Part shown: piece by piece, positions 39,444 through 52,350 of the stretch
Position numbering within the stretch: position 1 is the first letter of the stretch
Layout: each line of letters starts with the position of its first letter
DNA from: Xylaria sp. FL1777
Taxonomy: Eukaryota > Ascomycota > Sordariomycetes > Xylariales > Xylariaceae
Length of the DNA: 64,000 nt
Reading direction: 5' to 3'
NCBI GenBank assembly: GCA_022578965.1
Contig: MU400680.1
Coordinates: forward strand, 1-64,000
Notes under the pieces: model-generated
Told to the model about the DNA's origin: nothing
Databases searched by the model: none
The model's input: only the letters and a program-made list of their open reading frames with translations
Position numbers and translations under genes: made by a program

Positions 39444-42400
39444 AGGTGTACGGCTGCCACGTCGTACTAAATGGTTCAGGTTTCGAGTCAAGATAAAGGG
39501 TGTCTAAGACGTGCACGTGGTCTCGGTAGGCTTCGGTCCCTCCGCTCGGCTTGGGTAAATACGACGCCGAGGAACATATATTACTATATACACATCCATG
39601 GAAGCAAGTAGGCATAAACCGGAGGTGTAGCCTGGGCGGCGCTTCGTAGGTGTATTAACCCATAAGGATCTGTATTGATATCTCAGGATGAAAGTGTCTT
39701 TCTAGCAGGGATCAGTTGCATTTTTGCTCATGTATATACGGATGGTTAACAATTACGACAAATTTTCACACATCTCATCCCCTCGCATTTTAAATCTATA
39801 TGCGATCTATACGTGATCTATATATAGTTCATACTTAAGAATTGTAGTTCTAAGAAGGGCTTTTGTAAGTGTAAGTGAGCTTATATCGCAACTCGATGCT
39901 AAGCTACTCGAGACCGGCCAGGGAGCAACAAGGAACAATGTCAACCCTTCACTTTATTGTACTCTACTTTACTTAACCCTACTTAGGTACAATTTTACCG
40001 AAATATAGCAAACGAGGGAATTAACATCGCAGAATACACCAAGGCAAGCTTGAGCTTGAGAGATATCCGGTAGTTTTCGATTCTAGCTCCAGGCATCTTA
40101 CATTATTTACTTTTCTCTAGCTCTCATATACCATGATATGTTGAGCAAGTAGGGAGTAGGTGAATTGGTATCGCAGATTTCTTACATCCTAAAATTTCCC
40201 CCTAGGCCTGGAGTCTTCAAGCAACTTGCTTTTATTAGATAGCTACCTAGTTTTAGTATGTTACGACGATCAACATAGTTCACCTCGCTTTAAGTTATAG
40301 TTAGTCAGTCAACCTATTCTCGAAACATATTTAAACAGCACACTTCTCGTGTTAAGGGGTATGTATGCTCCTTCTCACAATATATGGGCCATCGGCTCCA
40401 TGATTTTCAGAATACTATAGGCCTAAATAGATGAAGCTTTTGGGGAGGTTTGATTTTAACGTACTACCTGTCTTAGTACTTAGGAAAGATTTATTAGCTC
40501 CGCCGCATTTTCTGTTGATTGTAACACTTTACTTGCATCCTCTGGGGCTTAGGGCAATTTGAGATCAGAATTAGATAGTTGATATTCATCAGGTATATAA
40601 ACTCCATGACATCCACAACCCGAGCTACAAAGAAGAGATATTCTAGTTTAAATTCCTATGCAGAGAGGGTAACAAGAATACTATAGTAAAATTTAAAGGG
40701 TCGTCTTGTTGGTTTCCCATGTCCAGGTAACCAGCAATGATATCATATTATTCCATGATGGACGTCTATATGCCGGTTGATAGCTTGAATATAACTTCTG
40801 AACCCTTCAATTTATGTCATTTCCTGTAATATCCCTGACATGAAATCATCGCAAAGATACCCAGAAGATATATGCTATCCAGTTAACAAGGATCTTGTTC
40901 TCTAAGGTCCCAGAAACACTTTAATCCTATCTACGTCCGTATTCACGCTCGGCTTTTTAGTGGGTTAGAGTTATATAACAACGACGTAAAAATATCCCGC
41001 CATTCTATCAGTTAATTCACGACAGGGTCAACGTTTGCACTTATTCCAATCATTGTCTCAAGCTCATCCCGTCCTTACCCCTAACTACGGAATCAGACTA
41101 TATTCTTCAGTTAGTATAAGCATAGCAAGGACCGTATGATTTAATAACATCTTAGCTAAGCATGCATACATGCATACGAGCAAAACATTCCGAATTGGGG
41201 GTGATAGTCGCTCGTAAGAACCTGTTAAAGGAATACCTATATGAGACATTACAGAAGTCAATAAGACGGATACCTGGATAGATAAGTAAATCAACAAGGT
41301 ATAACACTGCCCATCTCCCGCAAGGCAGGTAGACATTACAGGCCCACACCTATAAGCGCAGACGATAATACGGGGTTGCCACAAGCACCTCTACAACGTA
41401 GCGAGTTGTCACACTCCCTAATAATGGATATCTACGGGGCTCACTCATCGCTTGCGTCTCGCTGTTGGGAATGGCTGTGATGGGAGCTGGTCCAGCCCAG
41501 TGCCTTCATGCAGTCGAGCCCATCCAACCAGCCATGCATAAGGTCCTAGCTGAATGCATTTAGAAGGTGTCTCACAGCCTACCTCATAGACTCTGTATCC
41601 AGTACAAGAAAGGATAGTTTGGTTATATGCCGAAGCGCAGTGAGACATGAGGCTGATACGGGAAATTGATCGCCTATGTTCGTTGCTTCTTTAGATCGGG
41701 ACCGTGCAGCGCAATGTACGTAGATGGATATTCTGGTAAGCCGGAAGGAGAGAACAGCCATAGCTATCTAGGGAATAAATAAGGGCTGTGGCAAGAGGCG
41801 GTTGTTCTGTAAGGCTGTGTCCGTATAGGTAGTGTCTCGGGAAGAGAAAAAGCTCTGAGGCGAAGGGTATCTTCCGACTCTATGAATATATGTGTGTAGC
41901 AAATGATCCAGTAGTAAATAGGCTTCCGGTGGCTTTTATATCTTAAACGAGCCAGGGACTTCCACAACTAAGGTGGAAGGGAAACATTCCGCGCCTACAT
42001 TCATATATGCAAAACCTTCACCAGGAGATATCTAAGTACTTCAAATTCTGGGCTCATAATAAGGAAGGGTCCTGCCAATACATGATGTGGGAGTCTTCCT
42101 GGGTAATGGAAATATTGATGAAAGTGTCCGACGCACATATTATTTTCAATTGAATGGTAAGATGTACTGGTTGTCCGTAGGCAAGAGACACAGATTGCAG
42201 ATTTAACACCCTCAACTTGTGAACAACCAAGCAGAAGATCATGTGTCAAGGCAGGACTGAGCATCTGCTAGAAACCGCGTGATGTTCTTGTGCTACGTTG
42301 AAACTGCGCTGTCGTTACGGATTGGATTAATAAGGGGGTGCGTACGTCATTTCATGAGGAGGAATCCATCCTTGCTGTCTCCCTATTCGAGGCTGTACAC

Positions 42401-43949
42401 ACCCTATATGTAGTGAGCAACGAAGAGTTTGTGCCGAAAGCCGCACGGCAACAACCGATGGCTAATTCATTCGTAACTGATCCTAAAGGAGTAGTAGGCT
42501 GATATAATGTATATGTAGAACACTATAGTGTGGAAATTAAGTACCTTAGATGTCTCCCGCGTTGCTTAATTATATGAACTCGGAATGGATTCGAATGAAG
42601 GGCCACTCTCGAATACTTTAACTTTGTAGACGGCTATAACGTAATGTAGGATCAATGTCTATCGACCTAAATAACAAGCGAGCAAGTTGTCATGTTCTAA
42701 AAGCATCCGACATAGTGGCCACGGGTCATCTGCTGCGGCGATCGTTCTACTCCCCAGCAGGCTGTAGTGTGAGTATTGTACAGTCTTATCTTGTGTGACA
42801 TACGCTTGATGCTCTGCCATCGTTCGATCTAATCCTAGAACTCGCAGTGCACAAGTAGGCTATTTACTTGAAGGTACGTGCTCTCTCGCTAGGGCAAGGT
42901 CCTGGCCATGGCATCATGGAATCTCTGTTGGATGGTATATTGCGCTCTTCGTTTTTGAGGACGCCGTTGCTCGTGTTGACTGCCACAACCTCCTCGCATG
43001 TGGGAATTTGTTATGTGACAGAGCAATACCAAGCTGGCCTATGTAGGTACTTAAGTATAGACTAATAACCGGATTGCCTCGTTACACGATTCATGGTGAG
43101 ACAGATTGGTAACAAAATCAGCGATGACGAACTGAGACGCAATGTAGAGTCTGCAATCACCTGTCAGGTGCTTACTTTGTGTTTCTGGACCAGGTGTGAA
43201 TTGCCATGCCTCAATACTTATGCTGTGGCCCTGCGTCATATGATGTTGAGTGCGTTGATGTTGATGATGCTGATGATACAATGAAGTAGAAACCTATACT
43301 TGTATAACTGACCCAACACGCTCTGCCAACGCCCCCTCGGATATCGTGTTAGTTGGACGTAGGCTAGAGCAGAAGTATAGACTGTATTAGTAGAGATGCG
43401 CTAAGAGAATTTGTAATGGGTATGCTTGGTAGTAAGGAGCTAAGGTTAGAACCAACGTGGGTAGAAAGGGGGGGTTGGTCAAAAGGGAGCGATTAGGGGC
43501 TTTGTTGCTTGGGTGGCGTGTGTTCCAAAACGGTGAGCTCGTTGACAGCAAGTCAAAACCTCGCATACAGTCAGACCATGCTTATGTTATCATGCAACCA
43601 GCTAAGATTCTGTGGGACGCCCTCACGAAAGGCTGCGAGGCCCTACACTATGTATTGTATACAAACATCGTGTGATGTACACTTATGTAGTGTCCACCCC
43701 GCTAGATTGCTTTCCGTAGTCCGTTACAAGTAGTGTAGGCAGGCATACTGCGTACATGTAAGGTCTTAACCGATGTATAGCTTGGCAAGTTCTTAGCGGA
43801 TGCTGGTAATCGGTGAATGTTGGTGGTGTTTGTATGGTATGCGGCTCACGATGCCGACCCGAGATCAAGTGATCCTAGTTTAGATTCCTAGCGCTATGTC
43901 TTCTATGAGGTTGTTATCGGGTACGTAGGCATCGTGGTGATTAAAGGGG

Positions 43950-43963
43950 AAAAAAAAAAAAAA
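43950..43963. repeat. poly-A tract (14 A)
   Basis: Run of 14 A following AAAGGGG in intergenic DNA. No element body recognised. Confidence 0.9.
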
Positions 43964-46900
43964 GGAGTCAAGCAGTGCTTTTACTGCTCAAGTAGGTAAA
44001 TTTCAGAGCTTTGATGTTGTAAGCTAAGACAACATACATATAGTACCTGGTAGGCCTGGTCTATCTCATCCCCGCGTTAATCCACTTAGGAGTGTCTATT
44101 TAGGCATCTAGTGTAGGTACTAAACGGTCTACACTACCAACTACTACCAGTGGTTCACCAGGTACCTATACTACATGCGCACACCATGCCAAACACACTA
44201 TTGTACTGTATATCACTCAAGGCTTGCACTATGTTACACAGCGTGCCTCAGGCGTTCGCACATTGTCAATACAGCAGAAGGGCAGACAAGAAGGTTCTTT
44301 TCGACTGAAGGATCGGATCGGATCGGTCATGTTGGACCACACTTATTTCAGGTTAAGGCGGCCTTGTGACTCTGTATGTGTAGGACCAGAAGATCGCAGG
44401 ACCACAACAGCGAGTGTTTATTATTCCTTTCATTCTTCTTTTTTTTTATTCTCCCCACCCCCCCACCTTTCTCCCGATCTGTGGCAGACACTTGCGCCCT
44501 GCATGTGTACAATGTAAGTATACCAGTTATAGCGTTTCCCCGCGAATACTAAATTGGTCACTTGCCCTCCACTGTCGCGCGCCGGATTCTTGGTCAGAAG
44601 TCTATCCCGGATCGGGGTTGGTATCATTTAGACCTGGTTGCACACGTGTAATAGTATGAGTATCTTCTCGAATTCGTTGCTGTACTACCGTACCCATCGT
44701 TACGGACAGTACCTGGCTATGGTACGATGTGTTATGGCAGGCCTTGCAGTATGAGGTTAGGTATCTATCTCCTGAAGCCATCGATCTTAGGCGAAATGAC
44801 GGCTGACTAGTGTACATATTAAACTCATACTACGTACATGGAGCAACTGCACGCAACCATACTGCTCGGACTTCAAATACCTACAGGATGCAGTGTGGTT
44901 GTGCGACGGAGACCAAAATCGGATGCCAGTTGTTGGTCCCCGGGAAGCTGGACTGGAGTTACACACCAGCTGAGACAGGTGATGTACCATACGCCGCCCA
45001 CACGCCGCCCATACGCCGTGACATGGCGTCGTGTCGTCGTGTTCAATTTCGCACCTTGTCGACTCTCCGGCGCGCTACCCTACACTTCACTAGTGTTCCG
45101 CCACCGTATGCATGCTGTACGGGATAGGTAAGTACTGCCTAGGTAGGCATGGACATATGTTATGTTATGTTTTTGACTATGACAACGTCCGAAGCCCTGG
45201 GGCTCCAGGGCACAACGCGCTGCCCTACAGGCGAGCTTTTTCTAAGACATCGAGGACCCGACGCTGATAACGGCCCCAGGTCTGCCTTGCTACTTCTAAG
45301 CTCCTCTCGCGATACTTAAGGAGTGTATGTTGTAGCACGCGCCGTGGCCATGCTTTCCCAGGTCCTAAAAATGCATACTGCGTAAGTAGATGCCATGTCG
45401 TCCGAGCCGGGAAGACCAGGTAAGATTAAACCGTTACGTATCACCTACAGTAGCCAGAAAGGTATAGTCCGGCTAGGCATGTGGCATACAAGTAGGTAGT
45501 GTAAATAAGTATTATCGCCATAGTGTGTTTACCCATGGTTCTGGCCCTCTATTAATATAACCCACGTCGTGCACAGGCATTTTTTACATACCTAGTGTTC
45601 CTATCGATGGGCAAAGGATGTGGACTTCGCAGTGATTACCTAGGTAGGTAGAGTAGATTATGTAGGTGGGCACACCAACCGTCGATTAAGTACGATGTAT
45701 AAACAGTTACATAATAGTATTAGGTATTCTGTCCTCATCTGCCGGTCACCGAGCAGTCAACGTCCTTCTTGTTACACCAGCAGAGGAATACCTATCTAGC
45801 AGTATACAATATGCCTCATTAGGAATAACTGATTACATACTTCGAGCGGTTTTGTAGGTACATGCTGAGCAGACACTGTAGGTAGCCAGTCAAATTCCAA
45901 ATGATATTTGGGAGGGGTACCTAAGATAGCCAAAGAGAGCCTCACCATTGAACAGCTAAGCTCACTTTCCGTTCAAGCGCCTAAGTACGCGTAGGTAGTG
46001 TAGTGGGTGTTTTGTGGGTTTTATTCCTACCCTTATATATGCCCCTGGGTTAAAAATCTTCTCCTACAAAACCTACATCGGTAGGAAGAAAGAGAAATAG
46101 AAGGTCATGTAGGTACGTACATTGTAATGATTACACTATAATTAGGGAAACGCTGCTGCTGCCAACGGCATGTCTAATCCCACGCCACCAGCCCAGCTCT
46201 TTGCGTATCACAAACAGTAGGTATATTCTGCCAAGGGCTACAGGGTCTGGTTTACCAGGAATACCCGCATTTAAAGTGGCATCTCAGAGAGACTAGCCGT
46301 GATGGATGGGTTGACACACACAAGACAAAGAATGCACGTAGTCTTCCTGGTAGCGAATGGGATGACAGCTGAGCTGGGCTGGGGAACATTCTGCACAGGG
46401 CCTTTGGGGCATACCTAGTCCACGCATAAGTCTGGGGGTTCTCTGCTGGTCCCTCCAAGGTACTCTTACTTACGCTAGGTAGGTAACCACGGCACTGCCG
46501 AGGCTACTAATCCATGACTTACCAAATGATGCTGTGCTATGATAAGACCACTTTCAAATACATGCTAGATACTTACTCTAAGTAGGGTACCTACACGTGT
46601 ACGTAGTAGGCATGTTCAGGTCCATTCGCTTAAAGGCGCCGTCTTTGTTCGTAGTATCCAATCGTCTTCCACCATTTATCCCTGGCTTGATCTTGGCGCG
46701 CCCACTACACGTCCTGATAGGCACACTACAGTACATCTACTGCGTATACCTGCCTACATACGAAGTACCTATGCATACAATACAATACCTACCTACTTAC
46801 TGGCAGTCCATACTTGGGTATTGCAGGCTATTAGTAGGTACCTAGGTAGTGTACATACTGCACTAGCCCGCCCTGTCTCGTCACGCCTAACTCCTGGGTA

Positions 46901-47290
46901 TTGGACAGAGCGGAACAGAACAGAACAGAGCAAGCAGCAGGGAGAGCCTACAGTAGGTGTAGGGTACCTCTACACTACCGTAGCGGGGCGGGGGGGGTTT
47001 TCGAAATTCTTACATCAGGTTAGTAAGGATTAAAGTGGGTATGCTACACAACATAATAGGTACAACGCTTTTACATATAAAACGCTTATATTTTGTATGT
47101 ACCTATTACATCGAAAGCTCTTTTGAAAGGAACGTTCTGTTGAGCAACGATTCTTTTGAACGTACAGCTATTTTCAATAGAAAAGCAGTTCGAAAGCTTC
47201 TGTTTTAAGCCTTTTTGCGAAGGCTAAAAAACGTTCCGCTAAAGTTCTGAACTGCGAAGCGATTGCCATAGTATTCCAAGGTTTCAAGGT

Positions 47291-47330
47291 GGTGGTGAGT
47301 GGTGGTGAGTGGTGGTAAGTGGTGGTGAAC
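47291..47330. repeat. tandem repeat, 10-bp unit GGTGGTGAGT, four copies
   Basis: Two perfect units are followed by two units with one or two changes (GGTGGTAAGT, GGTGGTGAAC). It lies at the left part of the AT-rich island. Confidence 0.92.
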
Positions 47331-47412
47331 TTGATTGATTGACTGCAGCGATTATCCTTGTTGGTGGTGTATGTGGTGTAAGTGGGTGTAGGTCCCATAC
47401 AATATAGCCTAC

Positions 47413-47480
47413 ATAGCCCATATAATATAATACAGCCCATATAATACAGCCTATACAATACAGCCCATATAATACAGCCC
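47413..47480. repeat. degenerate tandem repeat, about 15-bp unit AGCCCATATAATACA
   Basis: Several imperfect direct copies built from CCCATATAATACAGC, with TA insertions and a CCTATACAATACAG variant. It immediately precedes the hairpin at 47486-47516. Confidence 0.85.
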
Positions 47481-47485
47481 CTAGG

Positions 47486-47516
47486 GCCCCTACTATATAA
47501 GCTATATGGTAGGGGC
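47486..47516. repeat. inverted repeat with hairpin potential
   Basis: Arms GCCCCTAC and GTAGGGGC are perfect complements. Inside them a T-G wobble and five more pairs continue the stem to a 3-nt loop (AGC). Lies 25 bp before the G22 run. Confidence 0.88.
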
Positions 47517-47541
47517 TTAAGGGCTGAAGCGATTTTTATTA

Positions 47542-47563
47542 GGGGGGGGGGGGGGGGGGGGGG
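47542..47563. repeat. poly-G tract (22 G)
   Basis: Uninterrupted G run followed by TAAAACA and an A13 run. Such a homopolymer is prone to sequencing and assembly error, and a gap of Ns follows 46 bp later. Confidence 0.9.
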
Positions 47564-47608
47564 TAAAACAAAAAAAAAAAAAATTATTAAAAATATTTTA
47601 TTTAGTAA

Positions 47609-47618
47609 NNNNNNNNNN
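47609..47618. other. assembly gap (10 N)
   Basis: Ten undetermined bases in AT-rich sequence. The round number suggests a scaffold placeholder of unknown true length rather than measured bases. Confidence 0.97.
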
Positions 47619-48250
47619 AATGGATTTTCTTAGAAAGTCTGGAACATAATGTTGAACAGAATGTTGAGAAGTGAAAACCATTTTCAAAAAAAATCCATTT
47701 AACCGAAAATTATTGTAAAAATTCAAAATTATCATACATTTACAAGTATTTTAGCTTTACTCAATAAAAACAATAATTTTTTCAAAAAATTATTTTGACT
47801 GTTTAACATAATCTTAACATTTTGTCTGACAGAATTTTCAAAACCCCCCCAAACCCGGTATGGTACCTACCTAGGCTGGGTATTAGTGCGGTACCTTGCA
47901 CTAGCAGCGCAGCGTGGTTGCTGTTGGCTGATCCTGGCGGATCCTGGCTCTTGGCTTGGCCCTCATTGCTGACCGACTGACCTGTGTCTATCGCCCTCTC
48001 CCTCTCTCCCGCCTTTTCTCTTTGTCGCTGCCGCTGCCACTGTCGACTTCTCCACTCGACCACTCGAGACCTCCGGGCTCTCTCCCTTCGTCGTATTATA
48101 CCCACTCCATCTACACTACACCAACTGTCCCGTCGATGCGAACCCGCAAATTCCCACCTCAACCTCAACCTCGACCGCTCCCTCGCTCAACCGCCGTCGA
48201 GCCGATCGTCACATCAACTACGCTGGCTTGACGTTCCAACACCATCCGCC

Positions 48251-50133
48251 ATGGCGATAGCCATGGGCTGGCAGAAACCGGACAATGTCGCTGGTTCCTC
48301 TGCGCCGGCCATCATGGTCGGCCTGTTCGTGGCGACCGGTGGAGTTCTGTTCGGATACGATACTGGGTGAGCATTCATCTCCTCGTTTATTCATCTATTC
48401 ATCTATCTGTCAATCCATCTTGTTGCTCGCTGGAGTTTGCGTTGCGATGCGCTGCTAACACTGCTTCATCGCTGAAAGGACCATCAACGGCATTCTCGCG
48501 ATGACATCGTTTAGGGATCAATTCAGCACCGGCTATCGCAACGACAACGGTGAACTCGACCTTCGGCCCAATCAAATATCCATTACCGTCGCCATTCTCA
48601 GCGCCGGAACCTTTGCTGGTTCCTTGATCTCCGCCCCCTTTGGCGACTGGATTGGCCGTCGGCTGTCTATCATCGCCTCGATCGGAGTATTCATTCTCGG
48701 TGTCATATTCCAGGTTACTGCTAACGCTCTTCCGTTATTGTTGGCTGGAAGGTATGTTTTGAGTCGAACTGGGATGCTTATGCATGAACCCCTTACGTTG
48801 ACGTCAACTTTCTAGGTTCTTCGCGGGCGTTGGAGTCGGCGCCGTGTCCGTTCTTGTTCCGCTCTATCAGTCCGAGATGGCTCCGAAATGGATTCGTGGC
48901 ACCTTGGTTTGCGCATATCAGTTCTCCATCACTGTTGGCCTGTTGACGGCGTCCATCGTTAATCAATTGACCTACCGATTACCGGGAGCCGCCGCTTATC
49001 GGATTCCTTTCGGCCTTCAACTCACCTGGGCCGTCGTTCTTAGCCTCGGCCTTCTCGTCCTACCAGAAACACCACGATATCTTATCAAACGTGGTGATAA
49101 ATATGCCGCTGGCCTCGCACTTAGTCGCTTAAGACGTCTTGATATTACGCATCCAGCCCTTCAGGAGGAGCTCGCGGAGATTGAAGCGAACCACGAATAC
49201 GAACTAGCTCTCGGCACTGCCTCATATCGCGACGTCTTTACAGGCTCTCCGCATCTCGGTCGTCGAATCTTAACTGGCTGCGGGCTTCAAATGCTTCAAC
49301 AACTTACTGGTATCAACTTCATTATGTATTATGGCACCACGTTCTTTCTCGGCGCCGGTGTTGTAAACCCCTTCACGATTTCTCTCGTCTTGAATGTCAT
49401 CAACGTCGTATCCACTGTTCCGGGTTTGTTTGTGGTGGAAAGCTGGGGCCGTCGAAAGCTTTTAATTGTCGGCTCAATAGGAATGGCCATTTGTCAAGTG
49501 GTTATCGCCATTTTCTCGACCGTAGCTTCCGATATGAAGGGATTGGTTGCGAAACTACTAATTGTTTTCCTCGCTTTTTTCGTATTCTTCTATGCTGCCT
49601 CCTGGGGCCCAGTCGCCTGGGTAGTCACATCCGAGATTTATCCTCTCAAGGTTCGAGCGAAATCTATGTCTATATCTACGGCATCGAATTGGTTGCTTAA
49701 CTTCGGCATCGCATACGGAACACCATTCCTAGTTCAACAAGGAACTGGATACGCCTCTCTGGGATCTAAGGTCTTCTTCCTTTGGGGCGCATTTTGTATT
49801 GTAGGGGCTGTCTTCGTCTATTGCATGGTTTTCGAAACTAGCAAGATCAGCCTTGAACAGATCGACGAGATGTACGAGCGAGTTCATCTTGCGTGGAAGA
49901 GCAAAGGCTTTGAACCAAGCTGGAGCTTCCAACAACTCCGCGACGAAGGATTCGCTGATAGTGGTATCCCACCAACGGAACATGAGTCGGAACCTCCGAG
50001 AACGGGTTCAACAACTACTGATACGAGTATACAAACGATACAAACGGCGGGAAATCATGCAGAAAATAGTGAATCAGAAGAGGATAAAGCAGTTCGCGAG
50101 TTAGGATTGAGCAATGTCGACTTCAGCTATTGA
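48251..50133 (+). CDS. MFS sugar (hexose-type) transporter
   Basis: Plasma-membrane sugar importer of the SP/HXT family; the exact substrate cannot be read from sequence. Exons 48251-48366, 48479-48751 and 48816-50133 give 568 aa, normal size. The N-terminus is short and cytosolic; TM1 holds GGVLFGYDTG|TINGILAM across the first intron. Family motifs follow: FGDWIGRRL, RFFAGVGVGAVSVLVPLYQSE, LPETPRYLIKRG, QQLTGINFIMYYGTTFF and VVESWGRRKL. The last membrane half holds SWGPVAWVVTSEIYPLKVRAKSM. The C-terminal tail of about 90 residues is hydrophilic and Ser/Thr/Glu-rich. Both introns are short (112 and 64 nt) with canonical ends. The leader is pyrimidine-rich (47990-48090). A role in glucose uptake is inferred from the family. 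Confidence 0.94.
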
Positions 50134-52350
50134 TGTTGCTCTTCATTTCCTGCGAGTGCATGCATGACGATTATGCACGACCTTCATATCTTTGCCAATA
50201 CTTGTCATTACCCGATATAACTTTATAATCCGGCATATCTCTTGTCTTTTTGTGAAATACACTTATCCCTATATCAGCGCCGGAGTTGGACGGGTCGGAG
50301 TACATTGGAATTTTGGGACACAACGGTTCAAGGCGGGGACACTATTCCACAGGATACCAGGCTAGGTTTTCAGGCCAGGTGGCCCAGTTCAAAGGAAATG
50401 AAAGGCCTGCGAGGCCATCTCTGTTTGGAGGTTTTATGGTGGAGGCTCCTCTACCGCACAGTGGTCACAATCCACATCGGTCGCCGATTTATTATCTGTC
50501 GAGTCGGTACAGCATTACACCATTTACATGGCTACACGGCTAGCTTTTACGTTAAAGTAACGAGGTGTTAGAGCCTGCCTGTTTGTCTCCCCTTGAAAGG
50601 AAGTCTTATATAACTGTATCATGACTTGGGTAGATGTCTAGGTGATCTCGTCGTTATCATCGTCAATATTACAATAGTCGAATAGAACCAACGATTGAAT
50701 ATTACTTTCTGTTACGGTCCTATTATGTCCCGTGATGTATCTACGCATCTGATCACCCTAACACTACTTGTACACATATATCTCTAATCTTCGAATTTAC
50801 AGGTTGAATCCCTGATGCAATTCCCTATTATTGCTTAGCAGACAAGATCCGTGAATTTAGGCTGCCATCATACTTCAAGCTTATCAGTACATAAAGCCTG
50901 ATTAGAGAGACCGAATATGCGTGCGTTTAGCATGAAACACAACGCATCATATGTTTCCCACTATGTAGGCAAGGCTAGAGCAACAAGAACTATAGCAGCT
51001 CACTTATCTATATCATATTTACCTTATTGTTTAATAGGGAAGCTGATGTAGCACGTGTTCAATATTAGAGGACTTAATAAAATGATGGAGATTTACTATA
51101 CATAGAAATATTTTGTGTTAGCTTTTATGCTACACTATTATGTTCGAATTATATTTCTATCACAGTTCTTAGTCAAATCACGATTTCAAGAGTCCAACCT
51201 AATGTTAAACATGTCAACATTATAGTTTCTTAGGGATGTTTATACCACCCGGGAATCAATTCCCAATTTTAAACTACTTATATTACTATAATGTGTATCC
51301 GAACAAAACATACAGAAATTGTAAATTTAGTTGTCACGTCTCCACCTCATTATACCATTTTAAAGTTGTGTTGTAATTGGAGAGGAATACAAACTGGCGT
51401 TAGAGAAACCCATGAAAGAAGGAGGCTTTTTTTTTTTTTAAAAAAAAAAAAGGGAAAGGAAAAAGGATTTTGTTCTTAAAGGACGAGATATGGGGTCACC
51501 CAAATTTATATATATATACACTGTAAAATATTCTCGACCGCGAATTTCCCAGTCAGGACCACGAAAAAACCAATAATCAAATCAGTCTGCAAGTTTTCTA
51601 CCTGGGTTTCCCAGTTAAAGCAAACAAACGGACGGACGAACCAAAAGTAACCTAACTGCCTGTCCAAACAAGATCATGTACATAACTTCATTCATTGATT
51701 GTCTAACCTCACACATCACATGCATCCTAGACTAAGTAGCCTGAAATGTCTGGGTAATCGATCATGTCTCCATAATCCTGACTCGGGAAGCTATACCTCT
51801 CGTGGGCGACCTAATATATATGGCTATATGACCTATTATTATACACGAGAGCCGTTCTACAAGCCATATGCAACTCTACCCTAAGTCAACATGTGTATGT
51901 ATGAGTAAGTAGGCAGGTATATAAGTACACAGTTAACCGAAAAGCAGGCTAACAGGCAACCATATCATACCATTTAACCAACACTGTCATCCTTTTCATA
52001 ATTCACATCCAACTACCTATCCTCCGGAGTAGTTGTTTATGTATGATTTTGGATTGTTTAATGTCGCAAGCCGTAACACACAAACACAAGGCGTATGTAG
52101 GGCACCGTTTTACTAAAAGCAATATAACTACACTAATCCCATGCATGGTCTATCTATCCACATGAGCATCCTCCTTTCCTCCAACCAGTTTTTCGTTACT
52201 CTTCAAATAAGAAGCTAAGCAATAGTGATAATACAAGCCAACCCGCGTCCACACCGCAATTATTCACCTACCTATATGCTCAGGCTAGTTAAGTGATTTT
52301 CGTTTCGTATTATGTATGCCCACTGTCCCCTATACATATAAATTCTCGAT
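50134..52350. other. convergent intergenic region
   Basis: Between the 3' ends of the transporter (+) and the metallophosphoesterase (-). Mostly AT-rich and stop-dense, with a T13A12 palindromic run at 51427-51451. Several short frames have no features. Probably 3' UTRs plus spacer. Confidence 0.6.
51427..51451. repeat. T13-A12 homopolymer palindrome
   Basis: Thirteen T directly followed by twelve A, a self-complementary run that could form a hairpin in RNA. Confidence 0.93.

Larger units (their letters stand above)
39444..48250. other. 8.8-kb gene desert with assembly gap
   Basis: No supportable gene. 39.5-42.5 kb is AT-rich with few TAGGTA words and many stops. 43-47 kb is again dense in TAGGTA/GTACAC words and carries three copies of TACTGCGTA (43746-43754, 45376-45384, 46738-46746). 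47.0-47.85 kb is a distinct AT-rich island with tandem repeats, a hairpin, a G22 run and ten Ns. The last 250 bp before the transporter start are pyrimidine-rich and probably its promoter and leader. Confidence 0.65.

Noticed and set aside
43860..43905. Possible tRNA-like B-box region
   Set aside because: Sequence near GTTTAGATTCC does not fit the B-box consensus and no cloverleaf arms could be paired.
47174..47458. 94-aa Tyr/Thr-rich minus-strand frame
   Set aside because: Its composition comes from the underlying tandem repeats, not from a protein-like sequence.
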